NCBI RefSeq assembly: GCF_006861655.1
Contig: NZ_SESI01000003.1
Span: 186,001 to 250,000, forward strand
Length of the DNA: 64,000 nucleotides
Direction of reading: 5' to 3'
Origin: Halonotius roseus
GTDB lineage: Archaea; Halobacteriota; Halobacteria; Halobacteriales; Haloferacaceae
Part shown: piece after piece, positions 16,456 through 26,100 of the stretch
Layout of the letters: each line of letters begins with the position of its first letter
How positions within the stretch are numbered: position 1 is the first letter of the stretch
The notes under the pieces: generated by a model
Database searches by the model: none
The model's input: the letters and a program-made list of their open reading frames with translations, nothing else
What the model was told of the DNA's origin: nothing
Position numbers and translations under genes: made by a program

Positions 16456-17400
16456 ATGTCACGTATGAACCGCCGCCGGGCACTCATCTACATCGGGACG
16501 CTGGCCTTCGGGGCCAGCGGCTTCGTCGCCAGCGGCGCGTTTAGCACGGGCTCACAGGGGAGTCTCGGGGATAACTGGATTCAGGTCGCAGGAACGGATC
16601 AGGCGGTAAGCTTCGAGTCACCACAGCAGGTCGATGGCGGCGACGGCAGCAGCGGCGACGGTGCTGACGGTGGTGCGGGCACCGGCGAGGATGGCACCAA
16701 CGGCGATGACGGTACCGACGATGGGACGAACGATGGAGGCGAACAGACCGACGACGGTACCAACGACGGTACCGAGGGCGAAACCGACGAGCAGCCACAG
16801 GACGAAACCGACGACGGAACTGGCGGTGACGGCGGTGACGATGGGGTCGATGACGGCGGTGACGACGGTGGCGAAACCGTCACCACACGCGTACAGGTCG
16901 TCACAGAGCCGAACAACCCCGGCAACGCGGTCAACGGAACCGGCTCGGCATCCTGGAGCGGACAGATTGTCGCCTCGGAGGTCGTCCGCGGCACCAGCGA
17001 CGGTTTCTTCCGTGGGGTTCGAGCGCGTGACGTGAACCAAAACGCGACCTCGACGATCGGCCGCCTCGACAACGGCTATCCGAACGGCGAGGCTGCGTTC
17101 ATCATCGCCAACGTCGGCCCAGCCGAGAGCGGCAACCCAACCGGCTCGGTCAGCCTCACAGCGACACTGTTCGCCGACGGTGCGGTACTTGAGACCGACC
17201 AGCTACGATTCCCCTACCGCGTTGTCGACACCGGCGGAACAACGGTCGCCCGCGGGGAGAACCTGTTTTCGGCCGGTGGCGTCACGCTGGCTGACGGCCA
17301 CGTCATCGAGGTTGTGATCGTCGTCGACACGACCGACGGCGACGACGACCTCGAACGGCTCGACACGCTCCAGTTCACCGCAACGGGGGTGGGGAGCTGA
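16456..17400 (+). CDS. Exported protein with SipW-type leader and Asp/Gly/Thr linker
   Basis: A 314-residue protein. The leader (MNRRRALIYIGTLAFGASGF, then ASGAFSTG) matches the neighbouring DUF1102 proteins. Residues 55-145 are a low-complexity G/D/T/E linker built from repeats such as GDDGTDDGTND. The C-terminal 165 residues form a beta-rich domain (TTRVQVVTEPNNPGNAV and VSLTATLFADGAVLETDQLR). No known catalytic motif. The next gene starts inside its stop codon (TGATG), so the two are translationally coupled and probably act together at the cell surface. Confidence 0.78.
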   Translation: MSRMNRRRALIYIGTLAFGASGFVASGAFSTGSQGSLGDNWIQVAGTDQAVSFESPQQVDGGDGSSGDGADGGAGTGEDGTNGDDGTDDGTNDGGEQTDDGTNDGTEGETDEQPQDETDDGTGGDGGDDGVDDGGDDGGETVTTRVQVVTEPNNPGNAVNGTGSASWSGQIVASEVVRGTSDGFFRGVRARDVNQNATSTIGRLDNGYPNGEAAFIIANVGPAESGNPTGSVSLTATLFADGAVLETDQLRFPYRVVDTGGTTVARGENLFSAGGVTLADGHVIEVVIVVDTTDGDDDLERLDTLQFTATGVGS

Positions 17401-18713
17401 TGGCACCACGTCGTGGCGGCGGCGGGCTCAGCCGCCGAGCAGCGTTAGCACTCATCGGCGGTGGCGGCCTCCTAGGTATCAGCTCGACGGGCGCGTTCGA
17501 TCAGGTGCGGGGCCAACGGCCGTTCGATCTCTCGGTCAACGACGACAACGCACTACTCGGCATTGAGATTTTCAGTCCGATCGAGATCAGCAGCTCGCCG
17601 GCAACCGTCGATATCCTGGAGCTGCAGAATCGGTTTCCGGACGCCGACCTGACCGAGATCTCAGTTACCACCGACAACAGTCTTCTCTCAGTGGAATCGC
17701 TCTCCGGTGTCACGCTACAGCCAGCTGAAACGCGAACGATCAGCGGAACGGTCTCGGCAGCCCAAAGCACCACCCAGGAGGTGACACTAACGATCACCGT
17801 CAGCACCGATACCGAACAGATTGAGACGACACGAACGGTCGATGTCGTTGCCGATCTCGCCGCCGGACTACCGGAAGGCTGCCCGGTGTCGCTCAACATC
17901 TCCGTCGATGTGGGTGGCTCCCCACGAGATGGCAGCACCGTCAGCGGCGACATCACCAACGAGGATATCGCCGGCGATATCACCGTCGGCGGCGACATCG
18001 AGCTCAAAAACAGCCGTGTTGACGGCAACGTGACCGCTGGCGGCGATGTCACGCTCAGCAACAACACCGAGATCAGCGGCTCGGTCACTGCTGGCGGTGA
18101 CATGTCTGTCAAGAAGGCGACCGTTGGCAACGGACTTGACGCTGGCGGCGATCTTACCGTCGAGACAAACTCTGTGATCGGCGGTGGGGCCATCGCTGGC
18201 GGCGACATGAGTATCAAGAAGGCGACGTTTGGCGGCGGGCTCACCGCCGGCGGTGATGTCACCATCGAGACGCAATCGACGATCGGTGGCGCGGTCGAAG
18301 CCGGCAGCGACGGCGATGTGACAATCAAGCAAACGACCGTCTGTGGCGCGGTAGATGCCGGCGGCGATGTGAGTGAGATCCTCAACACAAACATCGGCGG
18401 CAATGTGACCGCTGGCGGCGATGTCACGCTCAAAAACAAGGCAACTGTCTTCGGGAACGTCATCACGGATCCGGAGGGTGATGTCGATGTCGGAAACAAC
18501 GCGGTGGTCAAAGGCAAGGTCGATGCAAGCGGTGATGTGACCGTCAACGGAACAGTCGAGGGCGGTGTCTTCGCTGATGGCGAGGTTGACGGCACCGGGA
18601 CGATCAACGGAAACGATCCGCGCCCATCAAGCGGAGGGAACAACAATAACCAACCAGGCGGAGGGCCACCGGGTGGAGGGCCACCGGGTGGAGGGCCACC
18701 AGGCCAACAGTAG
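17400..18713 (+). CDS. Exported DUF1102-like protein with bactofilin-like beta-helix
   Basis: A 437-residue protein. Residues 1-45 form a leader (RRAALALIGGGGLLGI, then STGAFDQV) like its neighbours. Residues 45-165 form a beta domain beginning FDLSVNDDNALLGIEI. Residues about 193-400 consist of some 12 repeats with an 18-residue period and consensus VTAGGDVTLKNxTxIxGx. This is the spacing of one coil of a right-handed beta-helix, as in bactofilins and other polymer-forming proteins. A Gly/Pro-rich tail (repeats of GGGPP) ends the protein. Bactofilins are normally cytoplasmic, so an exported version with this repeat is unusual. It probably forms surface filaments. Confidence 0.82.
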   Translation: MAPRRGGGGLSRRAALALIGGGGLLGISSTGAFDQVRGQRPFDLSVNDDNALLGIEIFSPIEISSSPATVDILELQNRFPDADLTEISVTTDNSLLSVESLSGVTLQPAETRTISGTVSAAQSTTQEVTLTITVSTDTEQIETTRTVDVVADLAAGLPEGCPVSLNISVDVGGSPRDGSTVSGDITNEDIAGDITVGGDIELKNSRVDGNVTAGGDVTLSNNTEISGSVTAGGDMSVKKATVGNGLDAGGDLTVETNSVIGGGAIAGGDMSIKKATFGGGLTAGGDVTIETQSTIGGAVEAGSDGDVTIKQTTVCGAVDAGGDVSEILNTNIGGNVTAGGDVTLKNKATVFGNVITDPEGDVDVGNNAVVKGKVDASGDVTVNGTVEGGVFADGEVDGTGTINGNDPRPSSGGNNNNQPGGGPPGGGPPGGGPPGQQ

Positions 18714-18876
18714 GATGATCGATCCTAGTTTCGTCGATATCGGGCACCGCTTGGAATGGGCAATCGAGACGGTGACCCGCAGGACTATTTGCGTCGCCCA
18801 CTAGTGACACACCGTGGATGGCGGCGTCACGACGGACGACAGATCGCTCATCATCGCTGCTGTGGTGGGCTCATAG

Positions 18877-19659
18877 ATGACTGACGACAGCGACACAGCG
18901 TCTCCCAGCGATGCCGCTACAGAACGCCCACTCAGTATCGGTCTCTGGGAGCCCAACGAAACGCCGATCGAATCCGAGCTACAAACCGGGCTCCCCGAGG
19001 CCGATCTCACCGTCGTCGGCCGCGATGTGAGCCCGCTGGAGGTACACGCGGTTGATTGTCTGGTCGTTGATTGCTCAGTAGCGACCCCGGAGCCGGCAAC
19101 GATCTACGAGGAGCTACGCCAGCGGTATCCGGAGAAACCGCTCGTCGTGATCACCACGGGCGGCGACACAGATTTCATCGAGCGCGTCGAGACCGCAGCA
19201 CACACGGCGCATGTCCCACGAACAGAAACAGGGATTCCGACCGCGCTGGTGTCAGCACGCGGCAAGCGGCTGGCGGCACGATCGTTTGCGACCGGTGAGA
19301 GCGAATCCGACGACCCAGCAGAAACCCAGCGATCGATGCCACAACAGCTCGGGCTGTGGGTGCTGTGGGCGATCGCGGTCGCAACCTACGGGATCGGCGA
19401 CTCGTTGTCGACGATCATCGCGGTCTACTTTGTCGATGGGCTCGGGGAGGGCAACCCGCTCGTCGCGGTGCTGCTTGCGGAGTTCGGGATCCGCGGCCTG
19501 TTCGGCCTCAAGATCATCGTTTTCCTCGTCGCCGTCGGCATCAACCTCCAGTCCAAGAAGCGCGGCGATTGGCTCGGCTACTACGGACCGCCGGGCTTTG
19601 TCGCGCTGCTCGGGGCCGTGCTGACAGCCTCGAATCTTATCGCCATCGCAACAGCCTAG
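18877..19659 (+). CDS. Receiver-like domain fused to a multi-helix membrane domain
   Basis: A 260-residue protein. Residues 18-135 resemble a response-regulator receiver: alternating strands and helices, with VDCLVVDCSVATPEPATI in the place of the phospho-acceptor strand and KPLVVITTGGDTDF in the place of the switch strand. The acidic pocket is not fully recognisable. Residues 155-260 contain about three membrane helices (GLWVLWAIAVATYGIGDSLS, then LFGLKIIVFLVAVGINLQS and GFVALLGAVLTASNLIAIA), resembling small DUF5658-type membrane domains. Its 3' end overlaps the convergent gene by 4 nt (CTAG). Function unknown. Confidence 0.78.
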   Translation: MTDDSDTASPSDAATERPLSIGLWEPNETPIESELQTGLPEADLTVVGRDVSPLEVHAVDCLVVDCSVATPEPATIYEELRQRYPEKPLVVITTGGDTDFIERVETAAHTAHVPRTETGIPTALVSARGKRLAARSFATGESESDDPAETQRSMPQQLGLWVLWAIAVATYGIGDSLSTIIAVYFVDGLGEGNPLVAVLLAEFGIRGLFGLKIIVFLVAVGINLQSKKRGDWLGYYGPPGFVALLGAVLTASNLIAIATA

Positions 19660-20417
19660 GTATCACCGTCATCGACGGGTTCCGCACGGAGTGTCCACGT
19701 CGTGTTGCCATCGACTGCGAGATAGCCGATCCCGCCGACATCCCGTTGTTGTGGATCAGTTCGGCCGACAAGACTCTGGATCAGCGGTTCGACGACCTCG
19801 CCGTTGCTATCAACAAGCGATAGCGAGTAGTCGATATCCTCGTCGCCGACGGAGAGACTAAATTCGATGGCCTGTTGGCTGCCGAAATCGATCGGCCCGA
19901 TCACCGCATCGAGCCCATCGTTGAACACAATCGGTGGCTCCAGTTCCAGATCGATCTCGTCGGTGTCGTAGGCCGGCACATCGTACACTGTCGCCGTCCA
20001 GTCGGCACTCGCCTCCTGAACCGCAAGCTGGTACTCCCCCGGCGGTGGGTTGATCAGATTGCGCCCGGTAAACGGACCGAGCACCTCGATCACGCGGTAC
20101 TCCTCGTCGCTCGCTGTCGACACCAGCGTCACCAGAAACCGCTCGTCTGAGGCCGCATCGCCGGCGTCAGTGTCGATGATCGTCGGCCCATCACGCACCA
20201 ACTCGAAGGAATCGGTCGTCGCTTGCCCCGATCCCGAAAGCGAGATCGGCTCGATCTCACCCGAGCCATCGGCGGTCGGATACGGCGGGTAGGGTGCTGT
20301 CGGAACCCCCGGCGGCCCAAAGCCGACATCATCGCTCAACAGCACGTAGCCACCGACACCCCCCACGCCGATCGCACCACCAGCCGCAGCCGCCGCAAGA
20401 TACTGTCTGCGTTCCAT
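19656..20417 (-). CDS. Tat-exported protein of unknown function
   Basis: A 253-residue protein. The N-terminus ERRQYLAAAAAGGAIGVGGV is a twin-arginine leader, followed by a Pro/Tyr-rich segment (APYPPYPTADG). The remainder is beta-rich with no Cys. It includes YRVIEVLGPFTGRNLINPPP and PPGEYQLAVQEASADWTATV, the style of exported Ig-like or carbohydrate-contact domains. No recognisable catalytic residues. ATG at 20417 chosen because it places the twin arginine at residues 3-4. It shares CTAG with the convergent gene at its 3' end. Confidence 0.75.
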   Translation of the reverse strand: MERRQYLAAAAAGGAIGVGGVGGYVLLSDDVGFGPPGVPTAPYPPYPTADGSGEIEPISLSGSGQATTDSFELVRDGPTIIDTDAGDAASDERFLVTLVSTASDEEYRVIEVLGPFTGRNLINPPPGEYQLAVQEASADWTATVYDVPAYDTDEIDLELEPPIVFNDGLDAVIGPIDFGSQQAIEFSLSVGDEDIDYSLSLVDSNGEVVEPLIQSLVGRTDPQQRDVGGIGYLAVDGNTTWTLRAEPVDDGDT

Positions 20418-20460
20418 ACTGGCCGCAGACTCCCCCATCCCCTAAGTTCACTGCTTTGAT

Positions 20461-20474
20461 TCTCAGATCTGAGA
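20461..20474. promoter_or_regulatory. 14-bp perfect palindrome in divergent promoter region
   Basis: TCTCAGATCTGAGA lies 44 bp before the exported-protein start at 20417 and about 150 bp before the HD-domain gene. It is a candidate regulator-binding site. No partner protein is identified. Confidence 0.4.
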
Positions 20475-20621
20475 GCCGCTGTGGGTGGCTGATCGGCAGC
20501 GTCGACACGCGAAACACCAAAATCTGTCACTCTGCGGTCGGAGTGTCGTAACGCCTAAGAGTCAAACGGCCGTTTCTCCCTACAATGAATCAGTTACCAC
20601 ATTGTGACCGGGGGTGGCTCC

Positions 20622-21335
20622 ATGGGTGTTGAGATCAAGGAGTCGCCGGTCAGCGACGACGCCCGCGCGGAGATGGAGCAGTTTGTCTACGATTATCTGG
20701 CCGCCAGCGTCGAAACCGAGGATGACGGCGGGCGCATGCGGTGGTATCCGTGGCACAGCGCGGAGTACCGATTTAACCACATTCTCAACGTCGCCGAACT
20801 CGCCGAAACGATCGCCGAAGCGGAGGGGGCCGACACCGATATCGTCGTTGTCGCCGCGTTGTTTCACGATGTCGCAAAGCTCGACGCGCCCCAGGATCGA
20901 CACGCCGAGGAGGGGGCGAACGTCGCCCGCGAGTATCTCGAAAGCCGCGGGGAGTACCCGGCGTCGTTTATCGACGCGGTCTGTCAGGCGGTCGCCAACC
21001 ACTCCTTTCAGGGGCCGCTCTCGGAGGTGTCGCTGGAATCCCGCTGTCTGATGGAGGCCGACGTGCTCGATAAGGTTGGGGCCAACGGCACCGCACTCAT
21101 GCTGTTGCGGATGGGGTATGAATCACGTACCCATATGGACGCCGCCCGGATGGTCGACCGCGTGCTCGAACGCGGGAAGGATCACCTCGACCGCGTCGAA
21201 TCCGATACCGCCGAAAGCATCGGCCACAAGCGACTCAAACGCGTCAAATGGTTCCGCGAGTGGCTGGAAAGCGAGGTCGCCGAGATGACCGCCGAGCGAC
21301 CCGAGGAGCCGCCGACCGACGTGAGCGAAGACTGA
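20622..21335 (+). CDS. HD-domain metal-dependent phosphohydrolase
   Basis: A 237-residue soluble HD-superfamily hydrolase. The metal motif is complete: HILNVAELAETIAEAEG (first His), LFHDVAKLD (HD pair), VANHSFQG (later His) and MEADVLDKVGANG (final Asp). These enzymes remove phosphate from nucleotides or related molecules. The substrate here is unknown. Start at 20622 gives MGVEIKESP. A GTG 18 bp upstream is in frame. The Ste24-type protease gene begins 98 bp downstream. Confidence 0.88.
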   Translation: MGVEIKESPVSDDARAEMEQFVYDYLAASVETEDDGGRMRWYPWHSAEYRFNHILNVAELAETIAEAEGADTDIVVVAALFHDVAKLDAPQDRHAEEGANVAREYLESRGEYPASFIDAVCQAVANHSFQGPLSEVSLESRCLMEADVLDKVGANGTALMLLRMGYESRTHMDAARMVDRVLERGKDHLDRVESDTAESIGHKRLKRVKWFREWLESEVAEMTAERPEEPPTDVSED

Positions 21336-21432
21336 CGAGCACCAACGAGCGATCGGCGACAGTCGCCAATCGTGACGGCAGTCCGACCACAGCGCGTCAC
21401 CGTTTAGCCGATCGACCGCGTTGGCACCGATA

Positions 21433-22731
21433 ATGCAACTGTCAGCGATCACAGTCGGGGTGTTCGCGCTGTTGGTCACGACGCGGGCGGTCTTTTCGTT
21501 CCTGGCGATCCGGAACGTCCAGTATGCCGACCAGCTAGTGGCCAAACACCGCGAGTGGCTCGGATCGACGCTCGGCATCGACGACAGCGACGAGCTCCAG
21601 GACTACCACCGGCTCACCACGGCGATCGGTGAACTGGAGTCTTGGATCGGGCTCGCCGCGGTGGTACTCGTCATCTATGGCGGCGGCCTCTCGTGGGTTG
21701 TCGACCTGTTGGCGGCGACCGGCCTCTCGGTCGTCCTGCAAGGCGTCGTGTTCTTTGTCGGCCTGGCGGTCGCCGCCCAACTGGCGTCGATCCCGTTTCG
21801 TCTCGTTTCGACGTTTGGAGTCGAGGAGGTTTTCGGATTCAACAACCAAACACCAACCCTGTTCGTCCGCGATACGCTGGTGCAACTCGCCTTATCTGTC
21901 GGGTTCGTGGCGATCCTGGGCGGCGCGGTGCTGGCCGCGATCGAACGGCTTCCGACGCTGTGGCCCGCGGCGGCGTGGGGACTGTTCGTCGTTGTCTCGT
22001 TGGTAATGCAGATCCTCTATCCGCGGGTGATCGCGCCGCTGTTCAACGATTTCGAACCGGTTGCCGACGGCGAGCTACGCAAGGCCATCGAAGATGTCTT
22101 CGAACGCGCCGGGTTTGCGACATCGGATATCTACACCATGGACGCCAGCCGGCGATCCACACAGCTCAACGCTTACTTCATCGGCTTTGGCCGAACAAAG
22201 CGTGTTGTGCTGTTCGACACGCTTGTCGAGAAGATGGAACAGGCCGAGCTACAGAGCGTTCTCGCCCACGAGTTGGCCCACTGGAAGGAGGCCCACATCT
22301 GGAAACAGTTCGCCGCGGGCGCGGTTCAGATGGCTGTCGTCGTCGCCGCCCTCGGCTGGCTGGTCGATTTCGAGCCGCTGTATACGGCCTTCGGGGTTCC
22401 GGCGTCGGCAACGTACGCCGGCCTGTTGCTGGCCGCTCTCATTGTCACCCCGCTACTGCAGTTTACCGCGCCGCTTTCGAACGCGCTCTCGCTGGCCCAC
22501 GAGCGGGAGGCCGATGCCTACGCCGCCGAGGTGATGGGCTCCCAGCCGATGATCGATGCCTTGGGCCGGCTGGCCGGCGAAAACCTCGCCAACCCGTTCC
22601 CGCACCCGTGGTATGCGAGGTTCCACTACAGCCATCCACCGATCCCGGAGCGGATTCGGCTGTTGAGCGACCGCACTGACGGCGATGCGACAGATTCGGC
22701 ACCACAGCCGCCGGCAACCGGAGACGACTGA
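21433..22731 (+). CDS. M48-family membrane metalloprotease (Ste24/CAAX type)
   Basis: A 432-residue polytopic membrane protease. The zinc motif HELAHWKEAH (about residues 276-285) and the distal SLAHEREADAYAAEVM (third zinc ligand Glu) define M48 peptidases. NAYFIGFGRTKRVVLFDTL upstream is the Ste24-like stretch. At least five hydrophobic segments surround the catalytic helix. These enzymes clip membrane proteins or prenylated peptides. The bacterial relative HtpX does quality control. Start at 21433. The next gene overlaps by 1 nt (TGATG). Confidence 0.92.
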   Translation: MQLSAITVGVFALLVTTRAVFSFLAIRNVQYADQLVAKHREWLGSTLGIDDSDELQDYHRLTTAIGELESWIGLAAVVLVIYGGGLSWVVDLLAATGLSVVLQGVVFFVGLAVAAQLASIPFRLVSTFGVEEVFGFNNQTPTLFVRDTLVQLALSVGFVAILGGAVLAAIERLPTLWPAAAWGLFVVVSLVMQILYPRVIAPLFNDFEPVADGELRKAIEDVFERAGFATSDIYTMDASRRSTQLNAYFIGFGRTKRVVLFDTLVEKMEQAELQSVLAHELAHWKEAHIWKQFAAGAVQMAVVVAALGWLVDFEPLYTAFGVPASATYAGLLLAALIVTPLLQFTAPLSNALSLAHEREADAYAAEVMGSQPMIDALGRLAGENLANPFPHPWYARFHYSHPPIPERIRLLSDRTDGDATDSAPQPPATGDD

Positions 22732-23150
22732 TGGCCGACCCCGGCAGCTACGTGTTGGTCGTCGCTGTCGAAGCCCCGACCACGATCGAGGTTGGCGCGC
22801 TCGGCGACCGCGAATTTACAGCCGGCGGCTACGCCTACGTCGGCAGCGCGTTCGGCCCCGGCGGGCTCTCGCGGGTCGATCGCCACCGCCGGGTCGCCAG
22901 CGGCGACCACGACACCCGCCACTGGCATATCGATTATCTGCTCGGTGCGACAGCAACCCGGCTTGCGGGCGTCAAAACGTATCCCAACGAGGACATCGAG
23001 TGCGCGCTGGCAACGGCGTTCGCTGATGCCGGGTGTGAGCCGGTCGCTGCATTCGGAGCCTCAGACTGCGACTGCAACAGTCATCTGTGGGAGCTTGACA
23101 GACTATCGCTCCCGGCAGCTGTCAAAACAGTATCAGAGGAGACAGCTTAG
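22731..23150 (+). CDS. DUF123 / GIY-YIG-like protein
   Basis: A 139-residue protein of the DUF123 family, a distant GIY-YIG nuclease relative. GSYVLVVAVEAPTTIEVGAL, then AGGYAYVGSAFGPGGLSRVD, DTRHWHIDYLLG and GASDCDCNSHLWEL are the conserved blocks. Related domains occur fused to endonuclease III in archaea, which suggests nucleic acid binding or nuclease activity. Translation is coupled to the protease gene. Its 3' end overlaps gltB by 4 nt (CTAG). Confidence 0.85.
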   Translation: MADPGSYVLVVAVEAPTTIEVGALGDREFTAGGYAYVGSAFGPGGLSRVDRHRRVASGDHDTRHWHIDYLLGATATRLAGVKTYPNEDIECALATAFADAGCEPVAAFGASDCDCNSHLWELDRLSLPAAVKTVSEETA

Positions 23151-26100
23151 TCGTCGCTTGAGACAGCCCCGGTGTCAGGCCCGGCCTCGGCTGCGGCGGC
23201 CGGCGTCTCCGGGAGCTCCTCGCGCACGTCGTCGGCACCTTTGTTCTCGATAGAGTTGCGGTAGGCCTCCGGGAAGATCCGGACGAAATTACTAACCTCG
23301 GCGGCCCAGTCATCGAGTAGCTCGGCGGCACGCTCGCTGTCGGTGTACTCGGCGTGGTTCTCGACCATCCGGGTCAACATGCGCTCGTCCTTCTGGGTCA
23401 GCTCCTCGGAGAGCGTGACCATCTCCGTGTTGAGCTTGGACTCGAACTCGCCGTCAGGGTCGTAGACGTAGGCGACGCCGCCGGACATCCCGGCAGCGAA
23501 GTTGCGCCCAGTCTCACCCAGCACGGCGACAACGCCGCCGGTCATGTACTCACAGCCGTGGTCGCCGACGCCTTCGACGACGGCTTTCACACCGGAGTTG
23601 CGAACGCCGAACCGCTCGCCGGCGACGCCGTTGATGTAGGCCTCACCTTGGGTCGCCCCGTAGAGGGCGACGTTGCCGATGAGGATGTTCTCGTCGGCGT
23701 CGTAGGCCGCTGTCGGTGGGGTCTCGACGATGAGTTTCCCGCCCGAAAGCCCCTTACCGAGGTAGTCGTTGGCCGCACCGGTGAGCTGCATCGTTACGCC
23801 GTCGGCGAGGAACGCCCCGAAGCTCTGGCCGGCGATCCCATCGAAGTCGATGGTGATCGTATCGTCGGCCAGCCCCGCACCGCCGTACTCCGTCGAGATC
23901 TCATGGGAGAGCGTCGCGCCGACCGCGCGGTCGACGTTGGAGATCTCCTTGTCGAGGGTGACGGGCTGGCCGGATTCAAGCGCGGGTTCGGCCTCGTCGA
24001 TCAGCTCCCAGTCGAGTTGGTCGTCGATGTCGGCGTGTTGCTGCTCGCGGGTCTTCCGCCGCTGGTCGCCGGCGGTCGGCGCGATGACCGTCGAGAGATC
24101 GAGATGCTTGGCCTTCTCGTGGTCGGTCTCCCGTTGGCTGAGCAGTTCCGGTCGGCCCACCATCTCCTCGATGGAGGTAAAGCCAAGCTCGGCCATGATC
24201 TCCCGGAGCTCCTGGGCCATGAACGTCATGTAGTTGATGACGTGCTGTGGCTCGCCGGGGAACCGCTCGCGGAGGTTTTCGTCCTGCGTTGCGACGCCGA
24301 CCGGACAGGTGTTGGCGTGACACTGCCGGGCCATCACACAGCCCGCCGTGACGAGCGAGGCGGTGCCGAAGGTGTACTCCTCCGCGCCGAGCAGCGCGGC
24401 GATCGCCACGTCGCGGCCGGTCTTCATCCCGCCGTCGGCGGTGATCTTGATCCGGTCGCGCAGCCCCGTGGCACACAGCATCTGGTTGGCCTCGGCGACG
24501 CCGAGCTCCCACGGCAGGCCGGCGTTTTTGATCGACGTTTTCGGTGACGCGCCGGTACCACCGGAATCGCCGGAGACATGAACCACATCAGCGTTGGCCT
24601 TGGCGACGCCTGCCGCGATGGTGCCGATGCCGGCTTCGGAGACGAGTTTGACGTTGATGTCGGCGTCAGGGTTGGCCGCCTTGAGATCGTGGATCAGCTG
24701 TTTGAGATCCTCGATGGAGTAGATATCGTGCAGCGGCGGCGGCGAGATGAGGCCGACACCCGGTGTTGCGTACCGGACGTGGGCGATCATCTCGTTAACC
24801 TTCTTGCCAGGCAGGTGGCCGCCTTCGCCGGGTTTTGAGCCCTGGGCCATCTTGATCTGAATCTCCTCAGCGGAGGTCAGGTAGTGCGAGGTAACGCCAA
24901 AGCGGCCGGAGGCGACCTGCTTGACGTTACACTCCTTTTCGGTGTCGAACCGTTCCGGCGGTTCGCCGCCCTCGCCGGTGTTGGATTTCCCGCCAAGGCG
25001 GTTCATGGCGATGGAGTTCGTTTCGTGGGCTTCTGGCGAGAGGCTGCCCAGGCTCATCGCGGCCGTCGAGAAGTTCTCGACGATCTCGTGGATCGGCTGT
25101 ACCTCCTCGATGTCGACGGGCTCGCGGTCGGCATCAAATTCGAGCAGCCCGCGAAGCGTCTGAAGGTTCTCGTTTTGATCGTTGATGAGCTCAGCGAACT
25201 CAAGATACCGATCGTAGTCGCCGCTCCGGACGGCCTGCTGGAGCGTACCGACCGTCTCGGGGTTCCACTGGTGGTAGATCCCCGACGAGCGGTGTTCGTA
25301 CTCGCCTTGGGTTTCCAGTTCGGGGTCGCTCCCGAAGCCGACAGCGTGTCGCGTCCGTACGTCGTCTTCGATCACGTCGAGGCCGATGCCCTCCGTCCGG
25401 ATCTCGGTGCCCTCGAAGTATTCGGCGATGAGATCGGAGCTGAGCCCGACGGCCTCGAAGATCTGGGCACCCTGGTAGGATTCGACCGTCGAGATCCCCA
25501 TCTTCGCCATGATCTTCAGCAGCCCGTGTTCGAGTGCGTGGATGTAGCCCTCGATGGCCTCCTCCTCGTCGGCGCCGTCAGGGCCGGCACACAGATCGGA
25601 GATCGTCTGGTAGGCGAGATACGGGTTGACCGCGCCCGCGCCGTAGCCGACCAGCGTGGCGAGATGGTGAACCTCACGGGGGTCGCCGGATTCGACGACA
25701 AGCCCGACATCAGTCCGCAGCCCGTGGCGGACAAGATCGTGGTGGACGCCACCCGTTGCCAGCAGGCTCGGGATCGGAATCCGCTCTTCGTTGGTGCCGC
25801 GATCAGAGAGGACGATGATATCCGCGCCGTCGTCGATGGCCGCCCGGGCGTCATCCCGAAGTCGTTCGATGGCGGCTTCGAGTTCCGTTTCCGGGTCGTA
25901 CGTCATATCCAGCGTCGTGGTCTCGAAGCCGTCCTCGTCGCGGTCGAGATCCTTGATACTCGCCGTCTGCTCGTCGGAGAGCACCGGCGATTCAAGGACA
26001 AGCTGGTGGGCGTGTTCCGGCGACTCGGTCATCAGGTTTCGCTGCTTGCCGAGTCGGGACTGAAGACTCGTCACCAGCTCCTCGCGGATGTAGTCGATCG

